Source: Prorocentrum cordatum
Lineage: Eukaryota > Sar > Dinophyceae > Prorocentrales > Prorocentraceae
DNA: 64,000 bases
Direction: 5' to 3'
Assembly (NCBI GenBank): GCA_963575745.1
Contig: CAUYUJ010003880.1
Location: forward strand, 250,001 to 314,000
Shown: piece after piece, positions 1 through 11,689 of the stretch
Numbering within the stretch: position 1 is the first letter of the stretch
Layout of the letters: each line of letters opens with the position of its first letter
The notes under the pieces: model-generated
The model's input: only the letters and a program-made list of their open reading frames with translations
What the model was told of the DNA's origin: nothing
The model's database searches: none
Made by a program: the position numbers and the translations under genes

Positions 1-215
1 CGACGGGTACCCGGCGGCGCGCTGGCTACGCCGGCAAGGACGCTCAAGGTTGCATTCTGCGACGTGGAAGCACCGAGGGACACGGTGACGCGATCGGACC
101 TGACGGAATTCAACCTTGAACGATCGGGGCCGCGATCCATCCATTCAAGGTTGAACGATCGACCCAGGGTCAGAAACCATCATCGACGTCATCGCCGCAC
201 GAACCTGCCGTGGAG
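1..215. repeat. Partial copy of foldback family FB2
   Basis: The motif TTCAAGGTTGAACGATC occurs with variants around 108-170, and the segment ends in GCACGAACCTGCCGT near 197-211. The same motif and the same end occur at 55626-55835 in a complete foldback. The left part here is cut by the window edge or diverged. Confidence 0.6.
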
Positions 216-420
216 AAAAGGGGGGTGCGAACTCTGCTGCATGCAGCTGGTTCTGGCCACGGGGTGCGGGGTCAAACGACCGGCTGCGTGGCTGGGGTAC
301 GGGCTCTGCTACGAGAAGCGATCGACTTGAGGCTGAAGGATCGACAACCTTTGTGCGCGCCGATGCCGCGCGAACCCGCCCTACCTTTTAGAAGGTCCGT
401 GCGGGTTTCTTGACGGGCGT

Positions 421-559
421 GTTTTCCGCCACCACCATCATAAGTTGGAGGGGGGGTCCTTCTCCTCCTCCCCCTCCTTTTCCTCCTCCTCCTCTTCGTC
501 CTCCTCCTCCTCGCCCTCCTCCTTCCCCCCTCCAACTTATGGTGGCGGTGGTGGAAAAC
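421..559. repeat. Foldback element with a pyrimidine loop
   Basis: Two roughly 35-bp arms (421-456 and 525-559) are near-perfect reverse complements. The left arm begins GTTTTCCGCCACCACCATCA. The arms flank a TCC-rich loop. A diverged copy of the right arm follows another TCC tract at 10761-10792, so arm and microsatellite travel together. Confidence 0.8.
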
Positions 560-584
560 AGGCTCATCATGTCTGGGGTCGGCG

Positions 585-680
585 CAGGAAGGCCCCCTGG
601 GCGGCGCCTCCGGCGCCGCCCCTGGGGCGCGTTCGGTGCCCCGGGGGTCCAGCGCCCAGCCAAGAGTCCACTCGGGGGCC
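585..680. repeat. GC palindromic core related to foldback family FB1
   Basis: A GGCGGCGCCTCCGGCGCCGCC-like palindrome is followed by GGGGGTCCAGCGC, as in the centres of the FB1 copies near 14.9, 21.4, 55.3 and 61.3 kb. The outer arms are not recognisable here. Confidence 0.5.
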
Positions 681-692
681 CCCAAGCGGGGT

Positions 693-880
693 GGTGACCG
701 CACCGTGCGGTGAGTCGGTGAGGGTTCGGGGTCACCGCACGGTTTTGGGACTCGGGTCGTTCTCCGACAACGTCTCGGGCGACTGGGGCCTCCAGGGTCC
801 CAAAACCGTACGCTGACGGACCGTGCGGTGAGGTCTTGGGTGATTTCGAGGTCACCGCACGGTCTGTCACCGCACCTTTT
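693..880. repeat. Nested inverted repeats (CCGCACGG / CCGTGCGG)
   Basis: GTCACCGCACGGTTTTGGGAC (about 740-760) is matched in inverse near 797-817, and further ACCGCACGG/CCGTGCGGT pairs lie on both sides. The segment can form nested hairpins. No coding signal is seen. Confidence 0.65.
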
Positions 881-1499
881 CGGGACTCCCAAATCTGCGC
901 GCACCTTCCAAGATGCTCTCACACGCCCGTCGTTGGAAGTAGGCGTCTCCGGATTTTCGGATCCCAGTCGGCTTTCGGCGCCTCCCTGCTTCAAGGGTCG
1001 GGCATTTGCTCCCTCTTCTTCATCTTTCAGTGGGCGGGCGGAAGCCCAATCTACTTCCGACGCCTTCCTGATGCATGTTTGTATCCATTTTTTTCGACGA
1101 CTGTCCGGTACTGGTTTGTTCGGAACCCATGGTTTTACGAAACCGATCCCGGATGGAAGCCTGACCTTGCCAGGTTATGGGAGGGGTACGGGGATCAATT
1201 TGAGGCGCGGTCTGGGAATCGAGTTTGAGAGCGCTGTGGCCAGCAGGGCAGAGGAGAGCACATGATAATGCCGTTGCTGCCCTTCTCTCAGTTTCGCCCT
1301 CTTGGAGCGTCCCTGGGGGTCCTCGTCTTCGCGGTGGGATTTGCCTGATAACCCAGGTCGGAGCGCGTTGGGTCCACTGTCTCGGGCGTGCTGGCGTCTG
1401 GGCACTCGTCCATCGGAAAGGGGATCGACAACAGAATTGATCTACCCAGTAATGGTTTTCTCGTTGAATATACGAAGCATGCGTAGAATGCGTGCATAA
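881..1499. other. No recognisable feature
   Basis: Unique-looking sequence. Short open frames on both strands show no recognisable protein motif, and no RNA gene was recognised. Confidence 0.5.
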
Positions 1500-1654
1500 A
1501 TCGGGCCTGCCCCTCTACAGCAGGAATATTCTAAAATAATCCGAACAGAGTCCGGGGACGACTTTTTAAAACCTAATTGTTTGACTGTTTATGATTTTCT
1601 AAAGCATTTAAGCTTTTTCCTCCCAACTCCGCCTATAGGGGGACAGGCCCGACT
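1500..1654. mobile_element. TIR element, family T1, copy 1
   Basis: The ends are inverted repeats of about 20 bp: TCGGGCCTGCCCCTCTACAG at the left, and a right end whose reverse complement reads GTCGGGCCTGTCCCCCTATA. The interior is AT-richer and has no coding capacity. TAA trinucleotides flank both sides and may be a target-site duplication. Related copies lie at 14603-14755 and 59018-59155. It could be a non-autonomous DNA transposon or an introner-type element. Confidence 0.7.
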
Positions 1655-2815
1655 TAACCGTAGATCCACGAAGAGTCGATTTATTTGTTCGCACAGTTGA
1701 CGAGAAAACCAGTTTTGGGGTGAGTCAATTCTGTGCCCGATCCCCTACTCGAAGCCTGGTCCTGGCCTGGCCCCTCCGCTGCGCACGGCCCCAGAGCCCA
1801 GAGCATCCAGACGGTCACCAGAAAGAGCCGTAAACCGTCACTTGCAGCATGAGAGGCATCACGATTCCGAAAGGCTTTCCGTCCTGGAGGCCCTTAATGT
1901 CCGGGTCGGGGCTGCCAGAGGCTCCTTTGACGAGGTTCTGGTGTTCCCCCCCGATTTCCCCTGCCCACCATCCTTGGCCTCCTCGTCTTTCGCATCTCCG
2001 AGGCCAGAATCGATGCATAGTGGGGCCACTTTCCCAGACAACCAACGTCTTGACAACCAACGGCTTCTGGGGGCCCTCTGGGCCCCGAGACCGTTACAAA
2101 CGGTAGGGATGCAAGCAGGCCCTAAAGAAGTTTTCGGGATTTCTGGGATCCCGTGCGGAAGTCAAGACATCGAATATGCCTGGGCCCAGCAAGGATGTTT
2201 TCGGTGCCGCCCAGGCCAGAGACCAGAGGTGCCTCGAGTCGAGCTGGGCAGGGGGGGGGGCTCACGACCAGGAGGACCCGCAACTGGCACTTCGCGGTGT
2301 TGCTGGTGGTGTTGCTTCAAGATCGCGGGCGGCCAAGGGGGGGAGATGATTTTGTGGGGCGGATCTCATGGTGGGGGCCATGATATTTTCCCAGATTTCA
2401 CGGCATTTCACGACGTCTCCTGCCCCCCCTTGTGCCGCGTAAGTGCCGCCGGCTATGATTTGCGCAACCCCTCTCCTGAACGCCCTCCATTTGGACGCTC
2501 CCAACAAGACAGCGACCCCAGACACCCGACGACGTGATTTGTTGAAATCGTGGTCCCAAGGGTCCCTGTCCCTCCTCTGGGGCTAGTTTGCCGCCCCAGA
2601 TCAATGCCTGATGGCCCCAGGGCCCGATGATGGGCCCCGGCGGCCTAGGTCGAGGCAAGGCGCCGGCAATGGAAGGAGTCACCACATCGGCGGAGATCTG
2701 GGCTGGCAAGGCTTCGGCTTGCACGCAGACAGCCCCCCCCCAGAGGCGGCGCCAGGGTGGTCAGACCTCCCCGGGGCCCTGTGGAGTCCAGCCGGGACAC
2801 CCTGCGCTGTGAGTA
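1655..2815. other. No recognisable feature
   Basis: About 1.2 kb of mixed GC-rich sequence. Open frames of up to about 230 codons on both strands have no family motif and look like stop-poor DNA. Confidence 0.45.
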
Positions 2816-2912
2816 GCCCCTCCTCCTCCTCTTCCTCTTCCTCCTCCTCCTCCCCCTCCTCCCCCTCCTCCTCTCCCTCCTACTTGTAAATCTCTCATGC
2901 GAGCCGGGGACA
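2816..2912. repeat. (TCC)n tract with conserved 3' flank
   Basis: A TCC-rich tract is followed by AATCTCTCATGCGAGCC and GGGGACA. The same order of TCC tract plus this flank recurs at 4598-4694, so tract and flank form one dispersed repeat. Confidence 0.7.
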
Positions 2913-3104
2913 CTTTAAAGGCCCGCCCCAATCGGAGGTTGGGGGGTGAGATCGAAGTGGAACGGAGAGCCCCCCTACCTGGAAATCGATTTCGGTTTCG
3001 TGTTCGTGCGTGCCGTGCGGGCGAGGCGAAGCTGCGTGGGCGGGCGAGAGAAAGTCTCCTGTGGCTGAGGCGCGGCAGGAGCAAAAGAACCTTGACCAGG
3101 CGGC

Positions 3105-3196
3105 CGGTGCCCGGCGGTGTCCCGCCGGTGTCCCGCTCGGGGGCCGGTGGCGCGCGGTATTCCGCCGGTGTCCCGCCAGTGTCCCGTCGGTGTCCC

Positions 3197-3198
<2 letters not shown>
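3105..3198. repeat. Minisatellite of GGTGTCCCG units
   Basis: Degenerate 10-13 bp units of the type CCGGTGTCCCGC repeat up to the start of the GAT tract, where the last unit reads GGTGTCCCGATGATG. The two repeats share this junction motif. Confidence 0.7.
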
Positions 3199-3257
<59 letters not shown>

Positions 3258-3903
3258 GTGGTGATGATGATGTTGATGATGTTGACGGTGTTGATGATGG
3301 TGGTGATGGTGGTGATGGTGGTGATGATGATGGTGTCCCGATGATGATGATGATGATGTTGACGATGTTGATGATGGTGATGGTGGTGATGATGATGGTG
3401 CCCCGATGATGATGTTGATGATGATGATGTTGCTGATGCTGATGATGGTGCCCCGATGATGATCATGATGTTGATGATCCTGATGCTGTTGATGATGTTC
3501 AGATGATTTGATGATGGTGACGATGAAGATGATGATGGTGACCCGATGATGATGAGGTTGATGATGATGCTGTTGATGATGATGGTGATGATGATGATGA
3601 TGGTGTCCCGATGATGATGATGGTGATGATGATCATGATGATGGTGACGATGATGGTGTCCCGATGATGATGATGATGGTGATGATGATGATGGGGATGC
3701 TGATGAGGTGATGATGATGATTTTGATGATCTTGGCCCAATGATGGTGATGATGCTGATGTTGATGATGATGTTGGTGTCCCGATGATGATGATGATGAT
3801 GATGATGATGGTGATGATACTGGTGACGATGATGATGGTCTTCCGATGATGATGATGATGTTGATGATGATGATTTTGCTAATAATGATGATGATGGTGT
3901 CCC

Positions 3904-3937
<34 letters not shown>

Positions 3938-4196
3938 TTGATGATGATGTTCATGATCGTGATTATGAGATGATGATGATGGTGATGATGATGATGGTGG
4001 TGATCCGATGATGAGAATGATGGTGCCCCGATGATGATGATGTTGATGATGGTGATGGTGACGATGATGGTGTCCCGATGATGATGATGTTGACGTTGTT
4101 GATGATGGTGATGAAGTGATGATGACGATGATGGTGTCCCGATGGTGCTGATGATGATGATGATGTTGATGGCATTGATGGCGATGATGTTGATGC

Positions 4197-4243
<47 letters not shown>

Positions 4244-4320
4244 CTGATGCTGATGATGATGATGAGGATGAGGATGATGATGATGATGATGCTGATGATG
4301 ATGATGGTGATGATGTTGAT
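3196..4320. repeat. 1.1 kb (GAT)n tract with periodic TCCCG interruptions
   Basis: GAT/ATG trinucleotides run for more than 1.1 kb, interrupted by GGTGTCCCGATGATG or close variants every 45-120 bp (for example near 3336, 3604, 3657, 3777, 3898, 4072 and 4135). Long His/Ile/Ser-rich frames on the minus strand and Met/Asp frames on the plus strand are by-products of the repeat. Confidence 0.9.
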
Positions 4321-4530
4321 TGTGATATCGAGTGTGATATCGATAGTGAGATCGATAGTTCGACCGAATGTGAGATCGATCGTGAGATCGATAGTGAGAT
4401 CGACGATAGTCAGATCGATTGTGAGATCGATCGAATGACATAGATCGAGTAAGATCGATTGTGAGATCGATCGAGCGAGATCGATCGAGCGAGACCGATA
4501 GTGAGATCGATAGTATGACCTATCGAGTGA
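4321..4530. repeat. GATC-rich array (GAGATCGATAGT units)
   Basis: Degenerate units of about 12 bp (GTGAGATCGATAGT, GATCGATCGAGC) directly follow the GAT tract, giving a very high local density of GATC/ATCGAT sites. Confidence 0.8.
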
Positions 4531-4597
4531 GACGTTGGTTCCTCCCCCCGCAAACCTCCTTGTCACCCGAAGGGTGGTCGTATAGGTAGTTATATCC

Positions 4598-4694
4598 TCC
4601 TCCTCCCCCTCCTTCTCTTCCTCCTCCTCCTCCTTCTCCCCCTTCTCTCCTCTCCCTCCTGTGCGTGAATCTCTCACATGCGAGCCCGGGGACA
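4598..4694. repeat. (TCC)n tract with conserved 3' flank, second copy
   Basis: A pyrimidine tract is followed by AATCTCTCACATGCGAGCC and CGGGGACA, matching the flank at 2883-2912. Confidence 0.7.
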
Positions 4695-4797
4695 TGTCCG
4701 TACCCACCGACGGCGGAGCCGGTGTCCTGGGACCCCCGCGGGTTGTGGACATTGATTTCTGTTGGGCCGCAGGGGCCCCCGCACATGTCCATGTCTA

Positions 4798-4972
4798 CCG
4801 CCTCCTCCTCCTCCCCTTCCTCCTCCCTCCTCCTCCTCCCCCTCCTCCTCCTTTTCCTCCTCCTCCTCCTCCTCCTCCTCCTCCTCCTCCTCCTCCTCCC
4901 TCCTCCGCCCTCCTTTTCCCTCCTCCTCCTCTTCCTCCTCCTCCTCCTCCTCCTCCTCCTCCTCCTGCCACG
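4798..4972. repeat. (TCC)n microsatellite
   Basis: About 175 bp, nearly pure CTC/TCC. Proline-, serine-, leucine- or glutamate-rich open frames here are translations of the microsatellite. Confidence 0.9.
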
Positions 4973-5577
4973 GAGGTCCCTCAGGATCGATCCACCAGGC
5001 GGTGGCTATGGACAAGTCCTCGCCTCCTGTGCCCTGTCGTCGCAGATCTGGGCTCCCTGCTCCCCTCGGTTCGGATGCGTCTCCTGGGGGTCAAATCTTG
5101 TTTCTGCCCTGGTCCGAAATGCTGCTCAATCCAGCTTCATCCCGATTCATCCGGCTCAATCCCACCTGCACTCACTCTGGCTTAAGCCCGCTCCCCACCC
5201 GCGGCCTGATTTGGCGTAGCAGCCCCCCAAAGGGGCTTACAGTCAACCTGCATAGTAAGGATGGCCCCTCGGTGCATTCTTGGCCGCTTTCGCTGGCCGC
5301 ACCCCGCTCGAAGAGCTTCGACATGGGCGTCGAGGGCCCTCGCATCCTTACATCACACATCCTCTCATGATTCGGGCCGACTGCAATCCTCCTCCATCCC
5401 TTCGACTGCAATCCGCCTTCATCTTGGCGACCCGGAATCGTGCCATAACGCCATTTTGGATTTCAACACCGCGCATCCACATTAGTATTGCACCCGCGAA
5501 GTCCTGAATCCCTCCAAAACACAATTTGTGGTACGTTGATCATGGGAATCCGTGAAACTCTTTTGTATTTGTTTGAC
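4973..5577. other. No recognisable feature
   Basis: About 600 bp of unique-looking sequence with no recognisable protein or RNA motif. Confidence 0.5.
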
Positions 5578-5995
5578 GAATGTGCGGGGCGCTAAGGCGA
5601 GAACCACATTTTGAAGAGGAACCGCCTCAATCGGTGAAACCCTTGCAAATTGTTACGAATAATGTTCGCGGCGCTGAAGGCGAGAGCCACATTTTGAAAA
5701 CGACCCGCCCTCAATCCGTGAAACTTTTGCAAACGTTTGCAGTGAATGTGCGCGGCGCTCAGGCGAGAGACATATTTTGCAGAGGAACCGCCCTCAATCC
5801 GTGAAGCTGTTGCAAACTTCCACAGAGAAGGTCCGCGGCGCTCAGGCGAGAGCCACATTTTGAAAACGACCCGCCCTCAATCCGAGAACATCTTGCAAAT
5901 TTTGATCACGATTGTGCGCGGCGCTCAGGCGAGAGCCACATTTTGAAAACCACCCGCCCTCCATCTGTGAGACTGTTGCCACTTTTTTATCTTCA
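5578..5995. repeat. 83-bp minisatellite, five units
   Basis: Units start near 5581, 5664, 5748, 5830 and 5913. Each contains GCGCGGCGCTCAGGCGAGAG, a CACATTTTGAAA block and CGCCCTCAATCCGTGA. Units differ by substitutions. One related single unit lies at 49951-50012. Confidence 0.85.
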
Positions 5996-7179
5996 CAGTC
6001 ATAAGTTGCGAGGAAGTATCAGGCGAAACGCCCGGCCCGCCCTGAAAACGGGCCTCGGGGTGCGACAGGGAGGAGTCATCTACAAGGAGAAGGAATTGGA
6101 GGAGGAGGAGCCCCGCCCCCTTGATGTGCGCAGAGGAGCCCGCCGCGGGGGCGGGCGCCGGCGAAGCCGGCGAAACCGGCGAAGCCGAGCGGCCGGGCGC
6201 CCGGCTGGACCTGCCGAGCCCGGAGGATGCCCGCGGCGGCGGGGGGCGCGGCCGTCCCACCTCGCCTCGATGCTCCAGCGCCTGGGGAGGAGGCAGTCCC
6301 AGACATGATCGCATCGCAGAAAATCAGGACGGGCGGTTTTTTTGTTGGTCAATTTCGGCCCAGGGGGGCCCTCGCCGCGCCTCGGGGCCGTCAAAGAACG
6401 ACCCAGGACGAAAAACCGGTCCCGGGGAAAGGGTCGGGACTTCCAGGGACCCCGCATGGAAAAAATCAGGACTTCGCGTGTCTGGGTAATTACGGACACT
6501 GCTGCTGTCCTGGCCTCGTTTTTCGGGCGGGTGGTCATGGGGGATAGCCCACATGGGGGCGAAGAACAGGGCCCCCTTCGGTGCCCTCTTCTTCACCCCC
6601 TAAGTCGGTCACCCCTATGACCACCCGCCGAAGCTTTTTCACATTGTCTGTGCCTCCTGGGAGGCCCTCGTCGCCACCGCCGGATTCGCCTCGAAGTCCC
6701 GGTCAGGGCGCGTCCCTCGACAGTTTCGGGGAGTGGCTGCATCGGTGCCTGATTGTTTTCACACAGGTGGGCCGATCCGCGGTGGTTGTGGACGATGAAG
6801 CATCCGGACGAACAGCTCGAAGAGGCAGGGCGCAGCGAGACATCCACTGCCTCTCATCATGGCGGGCTCGGCCTTGGGGCCACACCAGGGTCCTGGCGTT
6901 GCAGCCCAGCGCCAGCTCCTGAATGAGAGGAGGAAGAGGATACGATGCTGCGGAGCGGCCGCGCTGGTCCCCAGCGCCTATCTGGCACAGAAGAAAGTAG
7001 CGAGAGCAGTCCTTGCTGCGAGGAGCCCTACTTCGGTATCGAATGGCTTTCGGCCTATCCCGCCACTGTGCCTGGGTTGTGGGTCAGGGATGCTTCTGGG
7101 GGTCTCTTCGGAACGGTCTGGGAGGCCTCTATAAGGGAGCAGTTTAGGGGGCCTCTTGGGAGCCTGTTTTTTTGGGGGC
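5996..7179. other. No recognisable feature
   Basis: GC-rich sequence with local short palindromes (GCCGGCGAAGCCGGCGAAACCGGC near 6160). Open frames on both strands overlap heavily and show no family motif. Confidence 0.45.
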
Positions 7180-7440
7180 CCGACGAGACCTTCTAGAGCC
7201 TCCCAGGAGGGCCCTCGGGGCCGAGGGCCCCTCATCTGGTAGGGCCGTCTTGGGGGCTTCTCGGGCCGTCTTTAGTGCCTCTTGGGCCGTCCTGGGGCCC
7301 TCTTGGGCTGTTTGAGGGCCCTCTTGGAGGCCTCTTGGGGCCGTCTTGGGGCGATCTCGGGAGCCTCTAGGGCCGTCTGGGAGCGTCGGGCAGCCAACAA
7401 GGCGAGAACGCCAATTTCCTCCAAACACCATGCGGTTTTA
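7180..7440. repeat. Degenerate CTTGGGGCC repeats
   Basis: Short units of the type GGCCTCTTGGGGCCGTCTTGGG repeat irregularly. The same low-complexity family occurs at 12510-12760 (reverse orientation), 25700-26430, 36040-36390 and 56300-56930. Confidence 0.7.
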
Positions 7441-7738
7441 GCATCGTGGGGTCCTACTTGGATCCTCCGGGGCCGTCTGGGGGCAATCCTGAGCGTCTTG
7501 GACCGATCGTTCGGCGTCTCGGTCCCTCTTGGACCGCCTTCGGGGCCTTGTCCGTCCTGGGGCCCGCTTGGTCCCGAACAAGTCGTGCGGGAAGGTGTGA
7601 GGAGAACCGCACGGGAACCGCGGCAGGGCCCGGGAGATGTGTGCGTTCGGGGCCTGGGCCCCTTCTCTAAGGACCGTCGGGGTCGAGGATTGAGGCTCAG
7701 TGGATGAGGCACTGAATCTGAGGACGCGCCCACTCGAA

Positions 7739-7812
7739 CGAAGGATTGCAAAAAAACCTCCGGTTTTTTGCAATCCTTCGTTTTTTTGCAATCCTTCGGT
7801 TTTTGTTGCAAT
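7739..7812. repeat. Hairpin followed by direct repeats of one arm
   Basis: CGAAGGATTGCAAAAAAACC (7739-7758) is separated by TCC from its reverse complement (7762-7780). The right arm TTTTTTGCAATCCTTCG is then repeated directly about 18 and 40 bp further on. Confidence 0.8.
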
Positions 7813-8080
7813 CCTTTGCCCACGGGGACGCGATGACCCGGGTCAAGGCAAACTCGGGTCCGTCAGGCTCTGCAGGATCCTGCGGGATCTTGCGCGTTGG
7901 CCCGGGCCGCCGCTACCTTGGTTCTGCGGGAGCGTGCAGGATCCCGCGCTCTGGCTGGCCCCCGTTGGCATTTGCCCCCTGTCTCAAGGCTCCCGGGAGG
8001 AGCTCGGCCGGGCCCCGAGGCGAAGGAAGACGGATGGATGCCGGCAGCAAAGGCAGCGAGCGGGCTCGCGGTAGGCGCGC

Positions 8081-10025
8081 TTGCTCGAGTTTGACAGATG
8101 TTTCGAGCAAGGCCTCGCCAAGAATTTTCCGCCCCAGATCTTGCTGCTCGAGAAGCTCGCGCACTTCACTTGCAGGATCTTCAGGGAACACCAGAGCTTC
8201 TTGGAGCCCGTGCAGGCCTATGAGAGTATCAAAGTTGGGGCCCGCAGGGGCTGGATTTCGGGAGGTTCTACATCTACTCCATCCTGGAGTACTTGTACAA
8301 CCAGTTCACACCAGCTGTCTATACGTCTTCTTGGGTCGATGACATCACACAGATGTCCTCCGGGTCCGTCAAATTCGTCACCCAGGCCCTCATCATAGCT
8401 GGCACCTCCCTCGGCAGGCTCTGCAAGAAGGCCCGCCTCGACATGGCCTCAAAGGCCAAAGTTATCAGCAACGACCCGAACATGAGAGTCCGACCGAAGG
8501 CTGCCGCTCGACGGAGGGCCGCATGGCCTCAAGTTCGTCGTAGCAGTACGTTTTTTTGTGCGGCAGGTCGTCGAGGGTGACACGCTGCACGTCGTGTCGT
8601 TCAAATAAGTATGTCTAAAGTTCAATTTGATGCCGCTCGGTACGGACAAACCCTATCTGCAGTCTTTGCATGGAGGCTAACCATCGCCCGCATTTGTTCG
8701 CCGCCAGTCCGAGGCAGTTGCTTAGACTCTAGACCCCCTGCTACAGGTGCAGCTGGGCAACAACGACCCAGATATTGCCAAGGTGTGGAGGATGGTCGAC
8801 TCATGGATGACCGTCATCACAGCTGGCGCTAGAGAGCGATCGCTAGCGTTTCGAGACTGGCCAGTTCATGTGCAGCCTGCCCGCAGTGAGCCAGAACATG
8901 GATGGAAGAAAGCAGCGGGGCCCACGGCCATCAACACCCTCCTGGTCCGCGACTCGAGCCCCGAAGGTTCTTGGGACTGGGTTTCAAACCAGGGAGAAGG
9001 ATTTCGAACCTCTGAAGAAGTTTTGGCACTTGATGTTTTCGACACCTCCGTTTTGAAGGAGGACCTAACCGCCTCTATTCGGAGGAGGATGTGGAGGAGA
9101 GCCGCGAGACATTCCGAGAGTGAGGATGTCGAAGGAGACTTTTATCTTCATGGTGTTTGTCGGGAGCTAGCCGCCGCTAGAACAGCCCAACAGTTCAATG
9201 GACTGGAGCCTTTCTTGCAGTCGTTCCAGGGAGGGCAATGGCCAAACGGTCGCGTCGCCGAGGTTTGTAAGCGACCAGATGTGTCTGTCCTGCTTGATCG
9301 ATGTGGGGAAGAGGAGACACTCTTCCATAGAGTGTGGGGTCGCAGGTGAAACGATGAGTGGTGGCGGAAAAAGCTTCGACTTACTTGTCACCTCGTGGAT
9401 ACACACAGCACGAGGCTCATCATGCAGCTTGGCTCCGAGGTCTAAACTCGAAGGTTTGGATCGACGCGCTTGACCCGCCTTCAGGGCAGGCGGTCGAGAG
9501 TGTATGCCACGGACGCTGGCCGAGCGAAGCAGAATGTCTTGGTGGCGCTGGATATGTTTCAGGTGGAGAGCGCACAGAGTCCAGTCTCTTTCGCCGAGTG
9601 GCGTGGGCTTATGTTGTACTCCACCCCTTCAACCTCGCGAGCCCGTCGCCCGAGCTCGATCTGGCGAAACAGTCGGCAGGGGCGGTCTGGGGCGCCCAGA
9701 CCATCAACCACGTCGAATGTCTGGATGTCCTGCAGTTCTTGGAAGGGGCCCCAGTGGGCACACTTTTGATCTACGCCACTGGTTTCATGCGCGTGCCCTT
9801 GAACGCTCTCACAGTCGTGAACAACCGGTTTCCAGAACAGTACATCGATGATTGGCTCAGGGCCCAGGCGATATCGAATAGCAGGGGGTCGGGGCGATCA
9901 AGATCGGCGTCCCACATGCGCCTCGATGGGGCGGCTTTGAAGCACACGAAGGTCTTCGCTTTTGTAGGCAATCATCTAGCATGTACATTTGCTGACGCAG
10001 CGGCCGATCGAATACAAGGTGAGCC
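8081..10025 (+). pseudogene. Decayed retroelement pol: RT motif C plus RNase H
   Basis: The locus encodes a reverse transcriptase palm and a later RNase H domain, spread over several frames. Around 8250-8470 the reading TSSWVDDITQMSSG carries the RT motif C (the FxDD/YxDD position), followed by a stretch ending KAKVISNDPNM. Just upstream, GRFYIYSILEYLYNQFTPAV is in the same frame, but the segment before it (8081-8260) is shifted. After 8747 a long frame includes CGEEETLFHRVW (near 9300), which resembles the Cys/His segment between RT and RNase H. RNase H remnants are VYATDAG (near 9500, one frame), RRVAWAYVVL (near 9590, another frame) and GNHLACTFADAAADR (near 9965-10010). Multiple stops and shifts make it non-functional. 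Retroelement origin is well supported, the clade is not assigned, and the ends are approximate. Confidence 0.75.
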
Positions 10026-10655
10026 AGGCTTAGTAGGGCCACTAAGATGTGCATGGCCCTCACAGGGGCCGTCCGCATTTGAGCCGCCGAGATTTTCCTG
10101 AGTAGGTTCCAGGCGCCCGACGAGAACCCATCGAGAGCCAGACGACCCAATGGCGAGAGATCCATACGACAGTCGCGTGCCAACAAGGCCGCGGCTGGGT
10201 TGCCCAGGGGGATCACTTCCAACGTTTCAAGTCTGAGGGCGCCCATGACTTGCTGCCCGGCGAACTGAAACTATTCTGCAGTTCTCAATGAATTTCTGTA
10301 GTTCTGGTGGATTCGTATAGGAACAAGCCTGGACAAGCCTTCCTGTCTTCGGTGTGTTCCCCCGCGGGTCCCTGGAGGGGCTCGGTGTCGGTCCCTGGCG
10401 CACGCGCGGTCGAACGAGGCTTCGCTGAAACCTCATATGTGTACGAATCACACCAGATGGTGGTCACAGGCAGAGGCACGTATATACGTGTGTCCTGCGG
10501 CGCCCACGCCGTCCGCAGTTCGCCACAACAACACGGAACGCGCCACTCGCTAAATTCATGAGAGGTTCCTTGCGAAGTTTTGCAACGCCCCGCCCCCAAG
10601 GAGCGGGCCTCGGCACATTTTTCAAACGACCACTGGTCGGCATCGGGGTCCTCCT
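10026..10655. other. No recognisable feature
   Basis: Sequence downstream of the retroelement remnant. No 3' tail or target-site duplication was identified and no gene motif was seen. Confidence 0.45.
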
Positions 10656-10792
10656 GTTCCTCCTCCTTTTCCCCCTCCTCCTCCCCCTTTTCCTCCTCCT
10701 CCTCCTCCTCCTCCTCCTCCTCCTCCTCTTCCTCCTCCTCCTCCTCCTCCTCCTCCTCCCGTCCAACTCATGGTGGTGGTGGTGAAAGACAG
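10656..10792. repeat. (TCC)n tract plus foldback arm
   Basis: About 100 bp of CTC/TCC repeats followed by GTCCAACTCATGGTGGTGG. That arm matches the right arm of the foldback at 421-559. No left arm is recognisable. Confidence 0.65.
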
Positions 10793-11094
10793 GCCCATCG
10801 AGAGGAACACCCGGCGGTGGAGCGGCGGCGGGGCGTGCCAGGGCAGAGTATAGGGCACGACGGGCGGAGGGCGCGGAGAGGCGCGGGGCGGCCGAGGGGG
10901 GGGGTGCCAGGCGGCGAGGGAGCCACTCGCGGGCCACGGAGGTATTTGTGGGCGCGACGGAAAATCAAACAGTGGCGAAGCGTCTTGGCTTGCCTATGGG
11001 CTTACCAGAGAATGCTCGAACAGCTTTTTGAAGTTTGCCCGACACGTTCTCAGAACATTTCTGGGTGGGCCTGTCGTATGTTAACACACCGGTC

Positions 11095-11205
11095 TTCTTT
11101 TCTAAGCGCAGTGGCGGTTGTTCTTAGAACATGTTGGGCTCAAAAACATTTCGTGGAAGGCCCAGTGGAATTCCAGGACGGCTGGTCCTTGTGCAAGAGA
11201 AGAAA
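11095..11205. repeat. Dispersed repeat shared with 22455-22660
   Basis: The segment has TTCTTAGAACATG, then CAAAAACATTTCGTGG, then GGACGGCTGGTCC. The same blocks in the same order occur near 22555-22640. Confidence 0.6.
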
Positions 11206-11689
11206 ACGAAGTTTTAAAACCGCAACACCGATTATGCGTTGTGCTCGAACACAAACACGAAGCAGTGCCGAACCCATGTCTTCGCGGGGTCGCCAATTTA
11301 GAGATTGTTTGGTGCGACCACGTTCCATGTTTCAGTCGAGTTTGATTAGTAGGTCGACCCAACCCAAATAAGGGTACCCTTGTGTCCTGTGTTTCGCGAC
11401 CCATGCCCTCTACGTTCCACTGTCAGTATGGCCATCGGAAGGGTCCCTTGTCCTCTCGCGTGTCCTCTCCAATCCACACCGACTGTAGTTGGTAGCGCTT
11501 CGCGCATTCCCACCGGCCCAGTCAGACTCGATGCCCAGCCGGTGGTGGTGGCATACATTCAGATAACGGTGAGTTGTGTGGGCCAGATGCCACTGACATG
11601 TTTCCTTGGTGTTTCCCCATATCCTAAACTGGGGTTATTGTTATTACTTGGAGGCGTCCTACCCCTTCTTTTCCCTCTTCTCTTTCTCC

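Noticed and set aside
2975-4752. Minus-strand frames of 400-490 codons rich in His, Ile and Ser
   Set aside because: Translation of the GAT trinucleotide tract.
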